NCBI GenBank assembly: GCA_902702965.1
Contig: CACRXP010000022.1
Coordinates: 831,231 to 895,230 of the forward strand
From: Spirometra erinaceieuropaei
Taxonomy: Eukaryota; Platyhelminthes; Cestoda; Diphyllobothriidea; Diphyllobothriidae
Direction of reading: 5' to 3'
Length of the DNA: 64,000 bases
Shown: piece after piece, positions 54,800 through 64,000 of the stretch
Numbering within the stretch: position 1 is the first letter of the stretch
Layout: each line of letters opens with the position of its first letter
The notes under the pieces: model-generated
Told to the model about the DNA's origin: nothing
Database searches by the model: none
What the model saw: the letters and a program-made list of their open reading frames with translations, nothing else
Program-made: the position numbers and the translations under genes

Positions 54800-55199
54800 T
54801 GTTCCGCCGGAGTTGAGAACCGGAAATGTTTGTTCGGCTGGGTGGCCGTAGACCGTCCTCGACCGACCGGTGCGCACTGCAGCGCCGAGCACGCGCGGTG
54901 GCTTTGCTCACGTGTGCGGTCCAATCACTGGATGGCCGAACATTCCAGACGTTTCCGCCGGGGGGCTATCGCACACGCGGTGGCCAATCAGCGACCAGCA
55001 ATCTCGGGGCAGAAACATTCTGGAACGCCCTCAACGGCTGGCACGTCATTGGACGGAATGTTCCAGAACGCACGGGAGCCAATATAAATAGCACACCTTT
55101 CTTACGAGTTGTAAACCCCTCCTGTCCGCAAGTTCCAATAAAGTGCTTGTCCACCGAACCGGCTCTCTTCCTGTCCTACCATCCTTCCGGGTCATAACA
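54800..55199 (+). mobile_element. 5' LTR of the Ty3/gypsy element
   Basis: A 400-base candidate LTR from TGTTCCGCC (54,800) to ATAACA (55,199). It contains TATAAATA (55,083-55,090) and AATAAA (55,137-55,142) in the right order for U3-R-U5. CTGGCGGCGCAGGTGC follows at once and is the place for a primer binding site, though I cannot name the tRNA. Gag starts 24 bases later. No 3' LTR was found, so the ends are judged only from TG/CA, promoter parts and contact with the RTE sequence at 54,795. Confidence 0.65.
54921..55090 (+). promoter_or_regulatory. LTR promoter with heat-shock-element-like arrays, CCAAT boxes and TATA
   Basis: Inverted 5-base GAA/TTC units occur in phase: GAA-ca-TTC-ca-GAc-gt-TTC (54,938-54,955, one mismatch in four units), aAAcaTTCtgGAA (55,013-55,025) and a perfect GAA-tg-TTC-ca-GAA (55,056-55,068). 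CCAAT boxes lie at 54,921, 54,984 and 55,079, and an inverse one at 55,048. The TATA box is at 55,083. This is the consensus of heat-shock factor sites; inducibility is inferred. Confidence 0.6.
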
Positions 55200-55222
55200 A
55201 CTGGCGGCGCAGGTGCAGCAAA

Positions 55223-58200
55223 ATGATATCAGAAGAACAAATGAAACACATACTGGAGGCCCTGCAGGCCAGCTTCATGGCACTACTCACGGAAATGCAG
55301 CGGAATTGGGGACCGGCATCCAGAGAGAACAAGAGGAAACAGATCGAACAACGGATCACCGAGTTCGTTTACGATCCAGAGGGAGGAGTGAATTTCGAAG
55401 CCTGGTTTCGAAAGTACGAAGGACTGTTCGAAAAGGAGGGAGCAGAACTGGACGACAAGACGAAAGTGGAAATCATTCTGCTAAAACTGGCCCAGCGGGA
55501 ACACGAGCGGTACGTAATGTTCATTCTGCCTCAGAAACCACCAGATGTCTCGTTTAAGGACACGGTCAAGCATTTGGAAGCATTGCTCTGTTTTACAAAG
55601 TCGTTATTCAATCGACGTTATGAATGTTTCAAGTTAGAACGTAAGCCTGAAGAAGACTATTTTGACTTGGCCGGTCGAGTTAGGTATACTTTTCAGCAAG
55701 CCGAGCTAGAACAGGCCACCAGCCCACAGATTAAAGCATTATTTTTCATTAAGTCGTTGACGTCGCGAGAAGATGCAGATGTGTGCACGCGGTTACTCGC
55801 CCAGCTAGACCAGAAAGGCGATATGACAGTACAGGACCTGGCGGAGGAATGTGTCCGAATCACAAATATCAAGCAAGATACCCGGCTTATTGGAAGCACA
55901 AATAGTCAGCCAGCTTACGTTTTTGACACAAAATCGAGACAATCACAACCGAATAGAGTTTCTCCACGGAAGCCAAAGACGGCTTGTTGATTGTTCGGCG
56001 GCTGGCACTACGTGAGTGAATGTCCCTATCGTATTAGGAAGTGCTAAAAATGTTCCCGTGTTGGCCATAAAGCTTCACAATGCAGAGCAGCGCACACTAG
56101 CCCAAGAAAGAATTGCCATGTCGTTTTAGAAGACGATTCGCATGTACTCAACTGTGAACACCGGAAATACCTGACAGTGAATATTAACGAAAAGCCGACC
56201 ACATTACAAGTAGACACAGCTTCTGATCTAACCATAATCAGCATGCGAACATGGGAGGACATCGGTTCTCCAGAACTGAGACCATCAGAGATCATAGCGT
56301 GGGCGTCGAACCAGACGCGTATGGAATTTGAAGGTGCTTTCCAGGCGACTGTCAGTTTTCGAAAGATGGCGTGCCTCGCAGATGTCTATGTGTCGAAGAC
56401 CCGTAACAATCTTCACGGAAATAAGACGATCTCCGAACTGGCATTGTGGAACTGTCTCTTTGACGAAATTTGCAGCGCGGTGCACAACACTACTGAGGAG
56501 GTCCTGAAGAATTAGTGTATGGAACGCATGGAGAACGCGGTCGGCAGGTACACGAAGACGAAGATAAGTTTGAAAGTGAAGCCGGAGAAAAAGCCAGTCT
56601 TCAAGCAGAGCCGACGAGTCCCGTTTGCGGTGCAGTCGTCCGTAGAAGCTGAACTAGAAAGACTACAGACAAAGGGCATAATCTATCCTACCAATTATTC
56701 AGCTTGGGCTGCTCCAGTCGTGGCAGTGAAGAAACCCAACGGACAAATACGATTATGAGTGGATTATTCAACGGTCCTGAATGACGCACTAGAAGATTAT
56801 AATTACCCGCTGCCAACCTTAGAGCAGATTTTTGCTACTCTCAATGGAGGGAAAGTCTTTGCAAGGATCTATCTATCCGAAGCTTACTTGCAAATTGAGG
56901 TGGGCGAGAAATCACAGAAACTTTTGACCATAAATACGCATAAGGGTCTCTTCAGATATACTCGTCTAAACTACGGCGTGAAAACGGCACCCAGTTTGTT
57001 CCAGCAGATCATGCGCGCAATGCTTACGAATGTTCCCGGGACTATTGCATATCTGGACGATATTTTGGTTGTTGGTAGCTCAGAGGAAGAGCTGACTCAA
57101 AGGCTGGACCAGGTTGTGGACAATCTGCTCGACTACGGCCTTAAGATCAATATGGAGAAAAGTGAATTTTTGCGGAAGGAGATCCACTACCTCGGATTCA
57201 TTGTCAACGATAATGGGCGTGCACCTGACCCAGAGAGGGTGAAGGCATTCCTGAACATGAAAGTGCCGAAGAACACGAAGGAGCTGCGATCGTTTATGGG
57301 GTTGGTCAGCTACAAGAGTCCCTTCATCACTGGGTTGCACAGTTTAAAACCTCCACTCAGACGACTTCTGTGCAAGGACGTGGAGTTTATTTGGTCACCA
57401 GAATGTCAAAACGCATTTGATGCCATAAAGACAAAGATATGCGACTCAACTATGCTATCGCGCTTCGAGGCTGACAAAGAAACCATTGTCCAGGCAGACG
57501 CCTCTGATTACGGCTTAGGCGGAGTGCTCCTTCAGAAGGACGCAGATGGGAGAGTCCAGCCCATCATGCATGCCGCCAGGTCACTGACGAAGGCAGAACG
57601 GAATTATAGCCAGATTGAAAAGGAGGCACTGGCCATTATCTTCGCCGTACAGAGATTTCATCTGTTCATTTATGGCAGACCCTTCACACTGCACACTGAT
57701 CATCAACCACTAAAGTTCCTTTGGGGTGCTAACCGTGGTGTTCCCCAGAACATAGCTAGGAGAATACAACGCTGGAGTACTATTCTTCAAAACTATGCCT
57801 TTCAGATCCAATATGTGTCCACTCAGAAGTTTGGAGTTCCGGACGCTTTATCACGACTGAGTACAGGCAACGAAAATCAAGGGGACATGGTTGTCGCAAG
57901 TACGCTAATGCAAGATGATGACAAGTTTAGAGGTGTCATCCGACAGTTGCCGCTCACAGCCGAGCACATCAGGGCCACCACTGCAGCAGACCCACTTTTG
58001 CGCCAGGTGAAAGAGTCTACTCGGAACGGTTGGCTCAGCGACGACAAAGTACACCCATCGATAAAGCCTTTCAGGAACAGAAAGGAACAGTTGTATATCA
58101 CGGAAGACTGCATAATGTGCGATGGTAAAGTGGTGATTTCAGCCAGATATCAGCAGTAAGTTTTGCGGGAGCTCCATGCCGGACATCAGGGTATGACCCG

Positions 58201-58312
58201 CATGGTCTTAAATATTCAACATTCGAGAATTCTGCGTACCCACAGGCGTTGGTGCAACAGGTGCCAAGAGCAAACGATGGTTATTTTGTTTACGTCAATC
58301 CCGAGTTCGATG
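55223..58312 (+). pseudogene. Ty3/gypsy gag-pol, decayed by in-frame stops, lacking integrase core
   Basis: One plus-strand frame carries a 255-codon gag, two zinc knuckles (about 55,985-56,080), protease (DTASDLTIIS near 56,212; the usual Gly is Ala), RT, RNase H and the start of integrase (LHAGHQG and CNRCQ, an H2C2 finger, near 58,180-58,260). RT has YLDDILVV intact, but the motif A position reads RIYLSEAYLQ, with Tyr where the first catalytic Asp is expected. RNase H keeps its Asp, Glu and Asp (QADASDYG, IEKEAL, HTDHQPL). Five in-frame stops are present at 55,988 (TGA), 56,045 (TAA), 56,513 (TAG), 56,756 (TGA) and 58,157 (TAA), and no frameshift. The first knuckle has lost a Cys (Phe instead). 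The DDE core and 3' LTR are absent. Confidence 0.88.
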
Positions 58313-58319
58313 TAGGTCT

Positions 58320-59250
58320 AATCGTCTGGGATTGCAACTTTAGGATGTCTTCGTAGCTGTCGTCGAAACATGGCTGATATTGTCGGCGCGCGTGACCCAA
58401 TACATCCATGGCGGTTGTATGGGTAGCGCTCCGCAATTGGCGTTATTGCGTCTCCACAGTGACTTTGTCCTCTGCAACTTGAATTTCTCCCAGACGGTGG
58501 CCGTGATAGCTGAGATCTCAGCGGTGACTAGGAGTGTCTAATTTGCCTCGTGATCCCCTGCGGGGTTATATTCGAGACCAAGTTTGAGAAAGTGACGAGG
58601 CGATAGTCCTTTCAGCCGCCGCCGGCGCCGAAACTCGCCTTTGTCACCAGCACATGATGGCCGTCTCGCCTTCGGACGAGAACGTAGTGAGGCAGCTGCC
58701 AGCCCCGAGAGGGAAGATGCATCCAGGTTGCCACCTTCTTCGTCAAAAGTCATCGGTCAGGGGTAGGTGATGTTCTCCCCGGATCTGCGGATTAGGGTCT
58801 ATGTCGCAGTATCCGATACCATGGAGACCCAGCACTCCCTCCCAGACAAAATGGTCTGCTCGGACGCGGGTATTGAAGTCACAATTACAGCCAGTTTGTC
58901 TATTTTCGACACAGTCATTAGGGGTGGGTGCAGGTCGTGGTAGGACATGTTTTTCCCCCGTCGAAGCTGGTCATTAGGAAAGGAATGCAAAAGCTAACAT
59001 CGCAGGCAAATTGGGTTGATGCCATGCGGCAGAAGGTAGGTCGTCCAGATGGTGAAGTCGACGCAAGACTCACGACGTTCCGCCTTTGGGCGGCAGCACC
59101 AACATCCTTTAACCGACCCCGTCCGTGGAACAGGGTCTCACCGAGATCAAAAATGTCCATCTTGTAGCACGACAGTCCTCGATCGACTTGCCTTGTTCTC
59201 CATTCCGGCCCGCCGTTTTGCGGACTGTCTAAAAAGGGAACGGTCATCCC
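58320..59250 (-). pseudogene. RTE-like ORF, endonuclease (family 1, copy 2, 5' half)
   Basis: Minus-strand order: WRTRQVDRGLSCYKMDIFDL then GETLFHGRGRLKDVGA (59,200-59,100; the usual SETRF Glu motif), a decayed middle, KLAVIVTSIPASEQ (58,890; GDFNAR site lost) with SGRECWVSM, then ATWMHLPSRGWQLPHYVLVR and RRDGHHVLVTKA (58,730-58,640), DYRLVT in place of TDHRLVI, and ARRQYQPCFDDSYEDI (58,375). The last match ends near 58,315, where the gypsy element begins, and the next part of the same ORF resumes at 54,795. About 70-90 codons of linker expected between them are missing. Confidence 0.7.
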
Positions 59251-59934
59251 TGGCTGCCAGAGTGAATAGGATCATTCTGTCAGCCTGTGGGATGGAGCAG
59301 GGGGAATGGAGAGGGGTTTGATTTCGTTTTGTTCTTCGACCCCTTCTTTTGCGTGCAGACGCCATGCTAAGCTCGTAGACATTGTAATTTCCCAGCATTT
59401 GTCTAGGGCATATTTTCCGCATCTTATCTCCTTGATGGAGTAAGCAGAGTTGTCCCTAATAAGGGCTGCCTTAAACATCCTACACGGCTGTCGAACCGAA
59501 ATATGGGTCATGATCTTGCCAGGTCGGAGGCCCACGCGAACCCGGGTTGCCTACGGGCTTGTATGCCGCCATTTCTGTAGGCTATTTCTAAGTGGAATTG
59601 GGGGGAATGAGTGGGTAGGGAACAAGACTATCGGCTATAGGGTCACACACCGGATACCTTTAAGTGGTTTAACCCACCCGTCGGGGCGGGCAGCGTCGTG
59701 CAGTCGCTGGTCGGCCCTGATTTCAGGGAGCCACATATGAGTGCTGGGTGCCGGATAATGGCCAGATGGAGCGGCCAACACCCGTATGAGGGACCTGTCA
59801 CCATTGCATTGTGTGCTTCCTTCCTCGACATACATGCATTCCCCAAGCTCCCCTGCATGCACTATGACCAGCGTTGACACCACTTATAGCAGCGTCTTCA
59901 TCAAAAGCTCGGTGGCCGCAATCCCACCCTGTTC
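59251..59934. other. no gene recognised; probable retroelement UTR
   Basis: Lies between the 5' end of the minus-strand RTE-like ORF and the plus-strand zinc-finger tail, so it may hold the 5' UTR of one and the decayed C-terminal region of the other. No motif is firm. Confidence 0.35.
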
Positions 59935-60030
59935 TTATCTCCCCGGCACTTGCGTCACGCATCGGCCTGGTCGGTCATTTGTTAATTCATCCCACTGAGA
60001 CTGGCCAGGAGCCTGAGTATTCATTCGTCG
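59935..60030 (+). pseudogene. RTE-like C-terminal zinc-finger tail (family 1, copy 3 fragment)
   Basis: The plus strand reads LASRIGLVGHLLIHPTETG at about 59,948-60,005, the second half of a C2H2-type finger (H-x3-H spacing as HLLIH) of the kind found at the end of family-1 RTE-like ORFs, compared with SPIGLV in the copy at 52,900. The first CxxC half is not preserved. Orientation is opposite to the adjacent split copy, so this is a separate insertion. Confidence 0.5.
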
Positions 60031-60369
60031 TATCAGCCTAAACTGTCCAAAGACGTTTGGTCATCGCATGGACCTACTGACCATATGCGCTTCCGTACAA
60101 ATCTTCGACAAAACTGCACCCCAGACACCAAGATCACACCCTGCCCTACCTGCCGACGCGCACATTAGGATTTTTATAGAAACCCTACAAAGCACGTGCC
60201 ACACCCCGTAATAAAAGCTTTCCACTTCCATACAGCAGGTATGTGATCTGATTTTCCACCGTCGTTATGGCCGGCACAACGTCAGATGCCAGGACACGCA
60301 CATTTTACATACACGTTCTTTGGTGTATCCTTGTAAATAAGGTGATTAGCTCATTTAAGGAACAGGTAG
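60031..60369. other. no feature recognised
   Basis: Nothing supportable; possibly 3' UTR of the fragment before it. Confidence 0.3.
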
Positions 60370-60715
60370 ACAGTCTCCAGCAGTCAATACGCCCAATCCC
60401 AGTACCCCCTGTTTGAAAAAATCGAATGAACAATTAATGAATGTAAAATGGAAGCGAGATCGAGGTCGACTCTGGGGAATTCATCATTAGAGCAAACCAA
60501 CACATTCCCCACTATAATAAACCTGGCGCACTCGAATCTATCAGTAAAAGTCGCGACTCAGAAGGCTGCTAACTGGTTGTATGTCTGGATTCGCGCGGTC
60601 AGTAATGGGCGTGTATGTGGAGTGACGCGCTGAACGGCTGAAAGTCATGCTCAACGATTTCCTCCTAAGGTGGTCCCACTGGCACTCTCACACAAGTCAG
60701 ATCAGAGACTTCCAA
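60370..60715 (+). repeat. dispersed repeat family, copy 4
   Basis: CCAATCCCAGTACCCCCTG (60,393) matches copy 1 (CCAATCCCAGTACCACCTG at 10,171), and GAGGTCGACTCTGGGGAATT (60,462) matches GAAGTCGACTCTGGAGACTG in copy 2. ACATTCCCCACTATAATAA and a CCACTGGCACTCTCAC block near 60,680 also follow the order of copies 1 and 2. Strongly diverged and non-coding. Confidence 0.55.
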
Positions 60716-61410
60716 CATTTTGCAAAAATCTAGTACATGGCGTGAAAACAATGTCACGTGTGACAAGCGGAAACAGGCGATTTAGCCTTACTCTCCACTG
60801 CCTCCGCGCACGCCATCGGCCGACCTGACACTGCCTTGTCATCCGAGCCTGACAGGTGAGCAAGAATAGAAGTGGTGTATATGTCGTCAAAGTCTGCCTC
60901 ACTACAAAATAATTCATGCGCAAATCATCCATGTCGCGCCTACTCCGTGGGGCACACGATGGACGACGTAGGGGGCAACGGTTGACATCTCAGGTGCCAC
61001 TTGTGTCTGTCACTGTTATCGCCAGGCAAACTTAAAAGGCGTGGGTGTGCTTCCATAATCGACGCCGAAGTCAGTATCATGTGTGCCTAGAAATAATCGA
61101 TTCTTGGTCGAATTTCGATCAGCCTGTCCTACAAAATGTGTTTCGTCCATATTTCACGGTATTATTGTGTTAACAATGATTCTGTAAGAAGAAACACGCT
61201 TCGCGCGCAGGGTCAATTTCCACGAAAATACACCAGCAAGTACTCCAATATATTTACCCGCACGAAATGAGAGATCTTCACGAAATTCATTCACACACCT
61301 CCCCCCAAAGGTAAATGCGAAAATTTTAATACCACTACAAAAATGACCGCCCATAGTTTTATGTCACTTTTCCGAGAAAGTTATTTAAGGGTTAAGCAAA
61401 CCACTTCAAA
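60716..61410. other. no feature recognised
   Basis: Nothing supportable is seen here. Confidence 0.3.
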
Positions 61411-61960
61411 ATGTCCAGTTTCGAACTGATCCCAGTTCCTACGCTGTTTTCATCAGAACCTTCGAGTCCGACTCAAGTGATACTTTTCTTCCTCCTTTGC
61501 AGAATAGTCGATCCTAATCTTGAAGGAAAAGAACTTCCAAGTTTGTGGAAGAGAGCACACATCCTGTCGCTCAGAAGGAACGACCGCTTTAGAGTCCTGA
61601 ACGATTTTCGGCCAACACTGCTCCTTAACCAGCTTGGAAGTTCTCAAGGTTCTTGGTTAAAGATAAAGATATATGTCATTTACGGAAATCCACCCATTCA
61701 GTGCAACCCAACATGTATTCCCAAAAGCTCTATCTTGCTGCACTTGTAGATTGTCTTTCTTTGAGCATTTTTACAATTTCAGGACGAGGTTTCCGTCCTT
61801 TTCACAGCTTAAGCCAACTTTATTAAAGTATTTGTTCAGGCTGTGCATTCACTTCTACTCCTTAGGGTTCATTTTTTCCAGATAGAGGCATAAACTTTTA
61901 ACTGCGCATCCCCCTACCTCGACCGATCATGCTTTATACTTTGACTAGGTCAAATTTTTC
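61411..61960 (+). pseudogene. element-B-like reverse transcriptase remnant
   Basis: The plus strand reads LCRIVDPNLEGKELPSLWKR then AHILSLRR and LNDFRPTLLLNQLG (about 61,495-61,640), directly comparable with SLVCKIFNLDLESETYPTLW, SHILPIPK and FDDFRPINTLP of element B. After a frame change, SVLFTA-stop-ANFIKVFVQAVHSLLLL (about 61,793-61,862) matches element B's motif A segment FALYTVYFDFTKAFDRVDHA, with the catalytic aspartates replaced by Asn and Val. The GVIQGS and YADD blocks are not recognisable beyond about 61,960. An old copy of the element B family. Confidence 0.72.
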
Positions 61961-62430
61961 GCAAGGGATAGTTACCTGAACCGTAACTTGCTTGAGTCAT
62001 GAGTCTCTTGCTTTCAATCCTTCGACAATCGCAATGTCTTCGCGCCCCCACATTTACTGCTGAGACCTTACATGGGCCAAAATTATCCATGGTGAACGGC
62101 ATGAACCACAGAAAATATCAATGATTGTGGGCCTACTATGCGAGTAATTAGCATGCCAAGAATCCACAACTGTTATTACGTTTTGAAAATTAACTTCTCG
62201 AATGAGGCCTGACAAACAGTCATCGCACTAAATGCGACCACTACCGATGAATGTGGGCACTAATGGAAGCGAAGGGGTGAGCACTGCTAATTATAGTAGG
62301 CATGTGCTCCCGTGACAAATGTGTCCTATGAATTCTGTACTCATTGTGTCTCCGTCTCCTTTATCTGCGACTGTGTTTGATGAAGGGTTCTAGTGAGAAT
62401 CCGAAACGTCCGACCAAAATACTTTCTGTC
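61961..62430. other. no gene recognised
   Basis: May contain further decayed element-B-like sequence. The string GAATCCGAAACGTCCG near 62,397 has the look of a conserved retroelement block, but no partner copy is in the window. Confidence 0.3.
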
Positions 62431-62970
62431 TCAGCAATCGCATCTTTTTCTTCTAAATTGCTTTGTAGAACTCGCCTCTTCGATTCCATCGGCAGTATCA
62501 TGGATTCGTCTGTCGGATGTTAGATTCAGATATTCCTCGTTGAGATAATGCAGTCTGTCACTTAAATACGCAGAATCTTTCAGTCTGGGTTGAACCGACA
62601 GCCTTTTCACTACGGTGTATCTATACATCTCAACGAATTCTAAACTATCCTTCATAACCAGAGCGTCAAACATTAATCTTGCGACATTCTTAAAAATGTT
62701 GTTCGGGAGAGCTTTAAAGACTGTGTGAGGTACGGGGTCTTTTCTACTACGGAACAACAACAGTTGCATGATTTGAAAAGCAACTTCTCCTTGCTTAGTA
62801 GGGTACTGGTTGGTCGCCTCAAACTTAACAACACATTTATTGCACAGCGTAGGACTTTTGTATTTATTCCAACTTTGTATCGGAGCAAGTGTTATAAGGC
62901 GTATTTGCTGCCTAGCTAAAAGCAGCGAACTAACAGGATCAAATTCATTCATCACCACTTTCACGACCAA
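62431..62970 (-). CDS. unrecognised 179-codon open frame
   Basis: The longest frame in the window not explained by a retroelement. Its first codon is TTG; the first ATG gives MNEFDPVSSLLLARQQIRLI. The sequence is moderately basic, leucine-rich and ends TKQFRRKRCDC. I recognise no domain, signal peptide or membrane segment, and the opposite strand is also fairly open here. It could be chance, a single exon of a host gene or a decayed element. No function is proposed. Confidence 0.25.
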   Translation of the reverse strand: MVVKVVMNEFDPVSSLLLARQQIRLITLAPIQSWNKYKSPTLCNKCVVKFEATNQYPTKQGEVAFQIMQLLLFRSRKDPVPHTVFKALPNNIFKNVARLMFDALVMKDSLEFVEMYRYTVVKRLSVQPRLKDSAYLSDRLHYLNEEYLNLTSDRRIHDTADGIEEASSTKQFRRKRCDC

Positions 62971-64000
62971 AGAACACCTCGTGGAATCAAGACGCTGTTC
63001 TAAAATGTTACCCTCAAGCAGTCAGGACGCCATAACGATTGTGCCCTACAATACCCAATAAATAAACCGGACAAACTAGCCTGCAAACGATAGTGTAAAC
63101 ACATTTGCCATCAAACTGATGAAAAGCGCTCATTAGAATTACATATATCAGATGGTAAATGATCCGATGAATTCTACGGCAAATCAGTCTTCGACGTGCC
63201 CTAACTTTATATTCTTGCCCTTTATTTAAATCAACTTCCGTAGACTTTCCAAATTGCTAGGTACACGAAGTCGCAACAATGCGCGAACCGACGAGTTCTA
63301 GGGACAATTCCTTCCTGATTATACTGGTTATTAGATGTGGAGTGATATTTCAGTGACGGAGAATCAGCGCGCAATTTCATAAGATGGAGAGCAGTTGCTA
63401 AGAATACCCATGAGCCAAAGGATCAGCTAGACAATTTATGGGAGCTCACTTATTAAGTCAGACGTGTACCGCTAAAACAATTAATTGATGTTACTAATAC
63501 CAAAGTCAAAAATCCCCCAATAAATTTCGAGGACGCGAGTAACTGCGAAATAATATGGGTTTTGTCAAGACGAACTGATAATATCAATAGTTACGAAAAT
63601 GCGATTCCCAGGTGACATGTCAAAGGAGGAAGATTTATTCACTGGGAGAGGTTTATTGGAGGTCTGACGTTTCAAGTAGTTATTTCGTCTACCCATCTTC
63701 TGAGACTAGAAAGTCATGCACACAGCTCTCATTTATGGCTCACTTTGTTCAGCGACTAGCCCGTCAATGCCACCTGGGTAGCTGCATCCGTCCCGTATTT
63801 CACTATGGCTTGTGTTGCCCCCGCCCTTGTTGAATACGGAGAAAATTGGCGGCCCCCATTGTTATGCGTCATGTCTGTCCCCGTCAAGAGAGGTCATAAA
63901 ACCAAACACGGGGAGGCAAGTTAATGCGGCGGTTGACAGAGTAATCGGTGGACAGCCAGACTTCTTATGCCTGTCTTGCCGCATGAAAGTCAGCTTATAG
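62971..64000. other. no gene recognised
   Basis: Short frames only, with no repeat that I can match elsewhere in the window. Confidence 0.3.

Noticed and set aside
55213..55557. Second gag-region frame overlapping the main gag frame
   Set aside because: It is a shadow frame of low complexity (Arg/Gly/Thr), while the +1-shifted frame has the gag features and runs on into protease and RT.
58320..59250. 3' LTR of the gypsy element after the integrase finger
   Set aside because: No sequence there matches the 54,800-55,199 LTR; the minus strand instead reads as RTE-like endonuclease.
1..64000. CRISPR array, bacterial operons, rRNA genes
   Set aside because: No regularly spaced repeats, ribosome-binding patterns or rRNA blocks; all coding signals are eukaryotic retroelements.

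Overview
This is eukaryotic DNA that looks like a transposon graveyard. I find no intact host gene, no rRNA and no functional tRNA gene. Every long reading frame I can explain belongs to a retroelement, and most are broken by stops or frameshifts. The element types present (non-LTR elements with ORF1 plus an endonuclease/reverse-transcriptase ORF2, elements of a second type with C2H2-like C-terminal tails, tRNA-derived SINEs, one Ty3/gypsy element) and recognisable peptide stretches resemble those I know from parasitic flatworms, most likely a diphyllobothriidean tapeworm. That assignment rests on recalled family resemblance and was not searched.

Layout. 1-31,650 is old repeat-derived DNA: a CR1-like RT remnant (240-800, +), an RTE-like remnant (1349-2190, -), a long fold-back repeat (8841-9798), copies of a dispersed repeat (10,150; 17,560; 20,365), tRNA-derived SINE pieces, an (ACC)21 tract, and two convergent copies of a second RTE-like family (22,500-24,290 + and 24,960-26,900 -). 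31,650-45,579 is the youngest part. It holds a 5'-truncated CR1-like element (+), then a 3'-UTR-only copy, then two nearly full-length CR1/jockey-like elements on the minus strand, called here element A (35,131-40,306) and element B (41,031-45,579). Each has an ORF1 with an RRM-like domain and a proline-rich tail, and an ORF2 with APE-type endonuclease and RT. 46,000-53,000 holds further RT and endonuclease fragments, two perfect palindromes and a decayed DUF4806-like coding segment. 52,870-59,250 is one RTE-like element (minus) split by a Ty3/gypsy element (plus, 54,800-58,312). The end carries a second RTE tail, another dispersed-repeat copy and an element-B-like RT remnant.

Most interesting signals. 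(1) In elements A and B the endonuclease reading frame has no ATG before its first catalytic residue. It lies in the -1 frame of ORF1, and at the overlap both elements carry the same slippery heptamer A-AAT-TTT in the ORF1 frame. In B this is followed, after 8 nt, by a perfect 7-bp stem with a 4-nt loop. This is the classical layout of programmed -1 ribosomal frameshifting. (2) The 3' UTRs of A and B share paired U-rich tracts enclosed by an outer helix whose bases differ between families while pairing is kept, suggesting a conserved RNA structure read by the RT. (3) The gypsy LTR has heat-shock-element-like arrays and CCAAT boxes directly upstream of its TATA box.

Breaks: elements A, B and the plus-strand CR1 are broken mainly by single-base indels, most in homopolymers, so recent mutation and assembly error are both possible. 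The gypsy element is broken only by in-frame stop codons.
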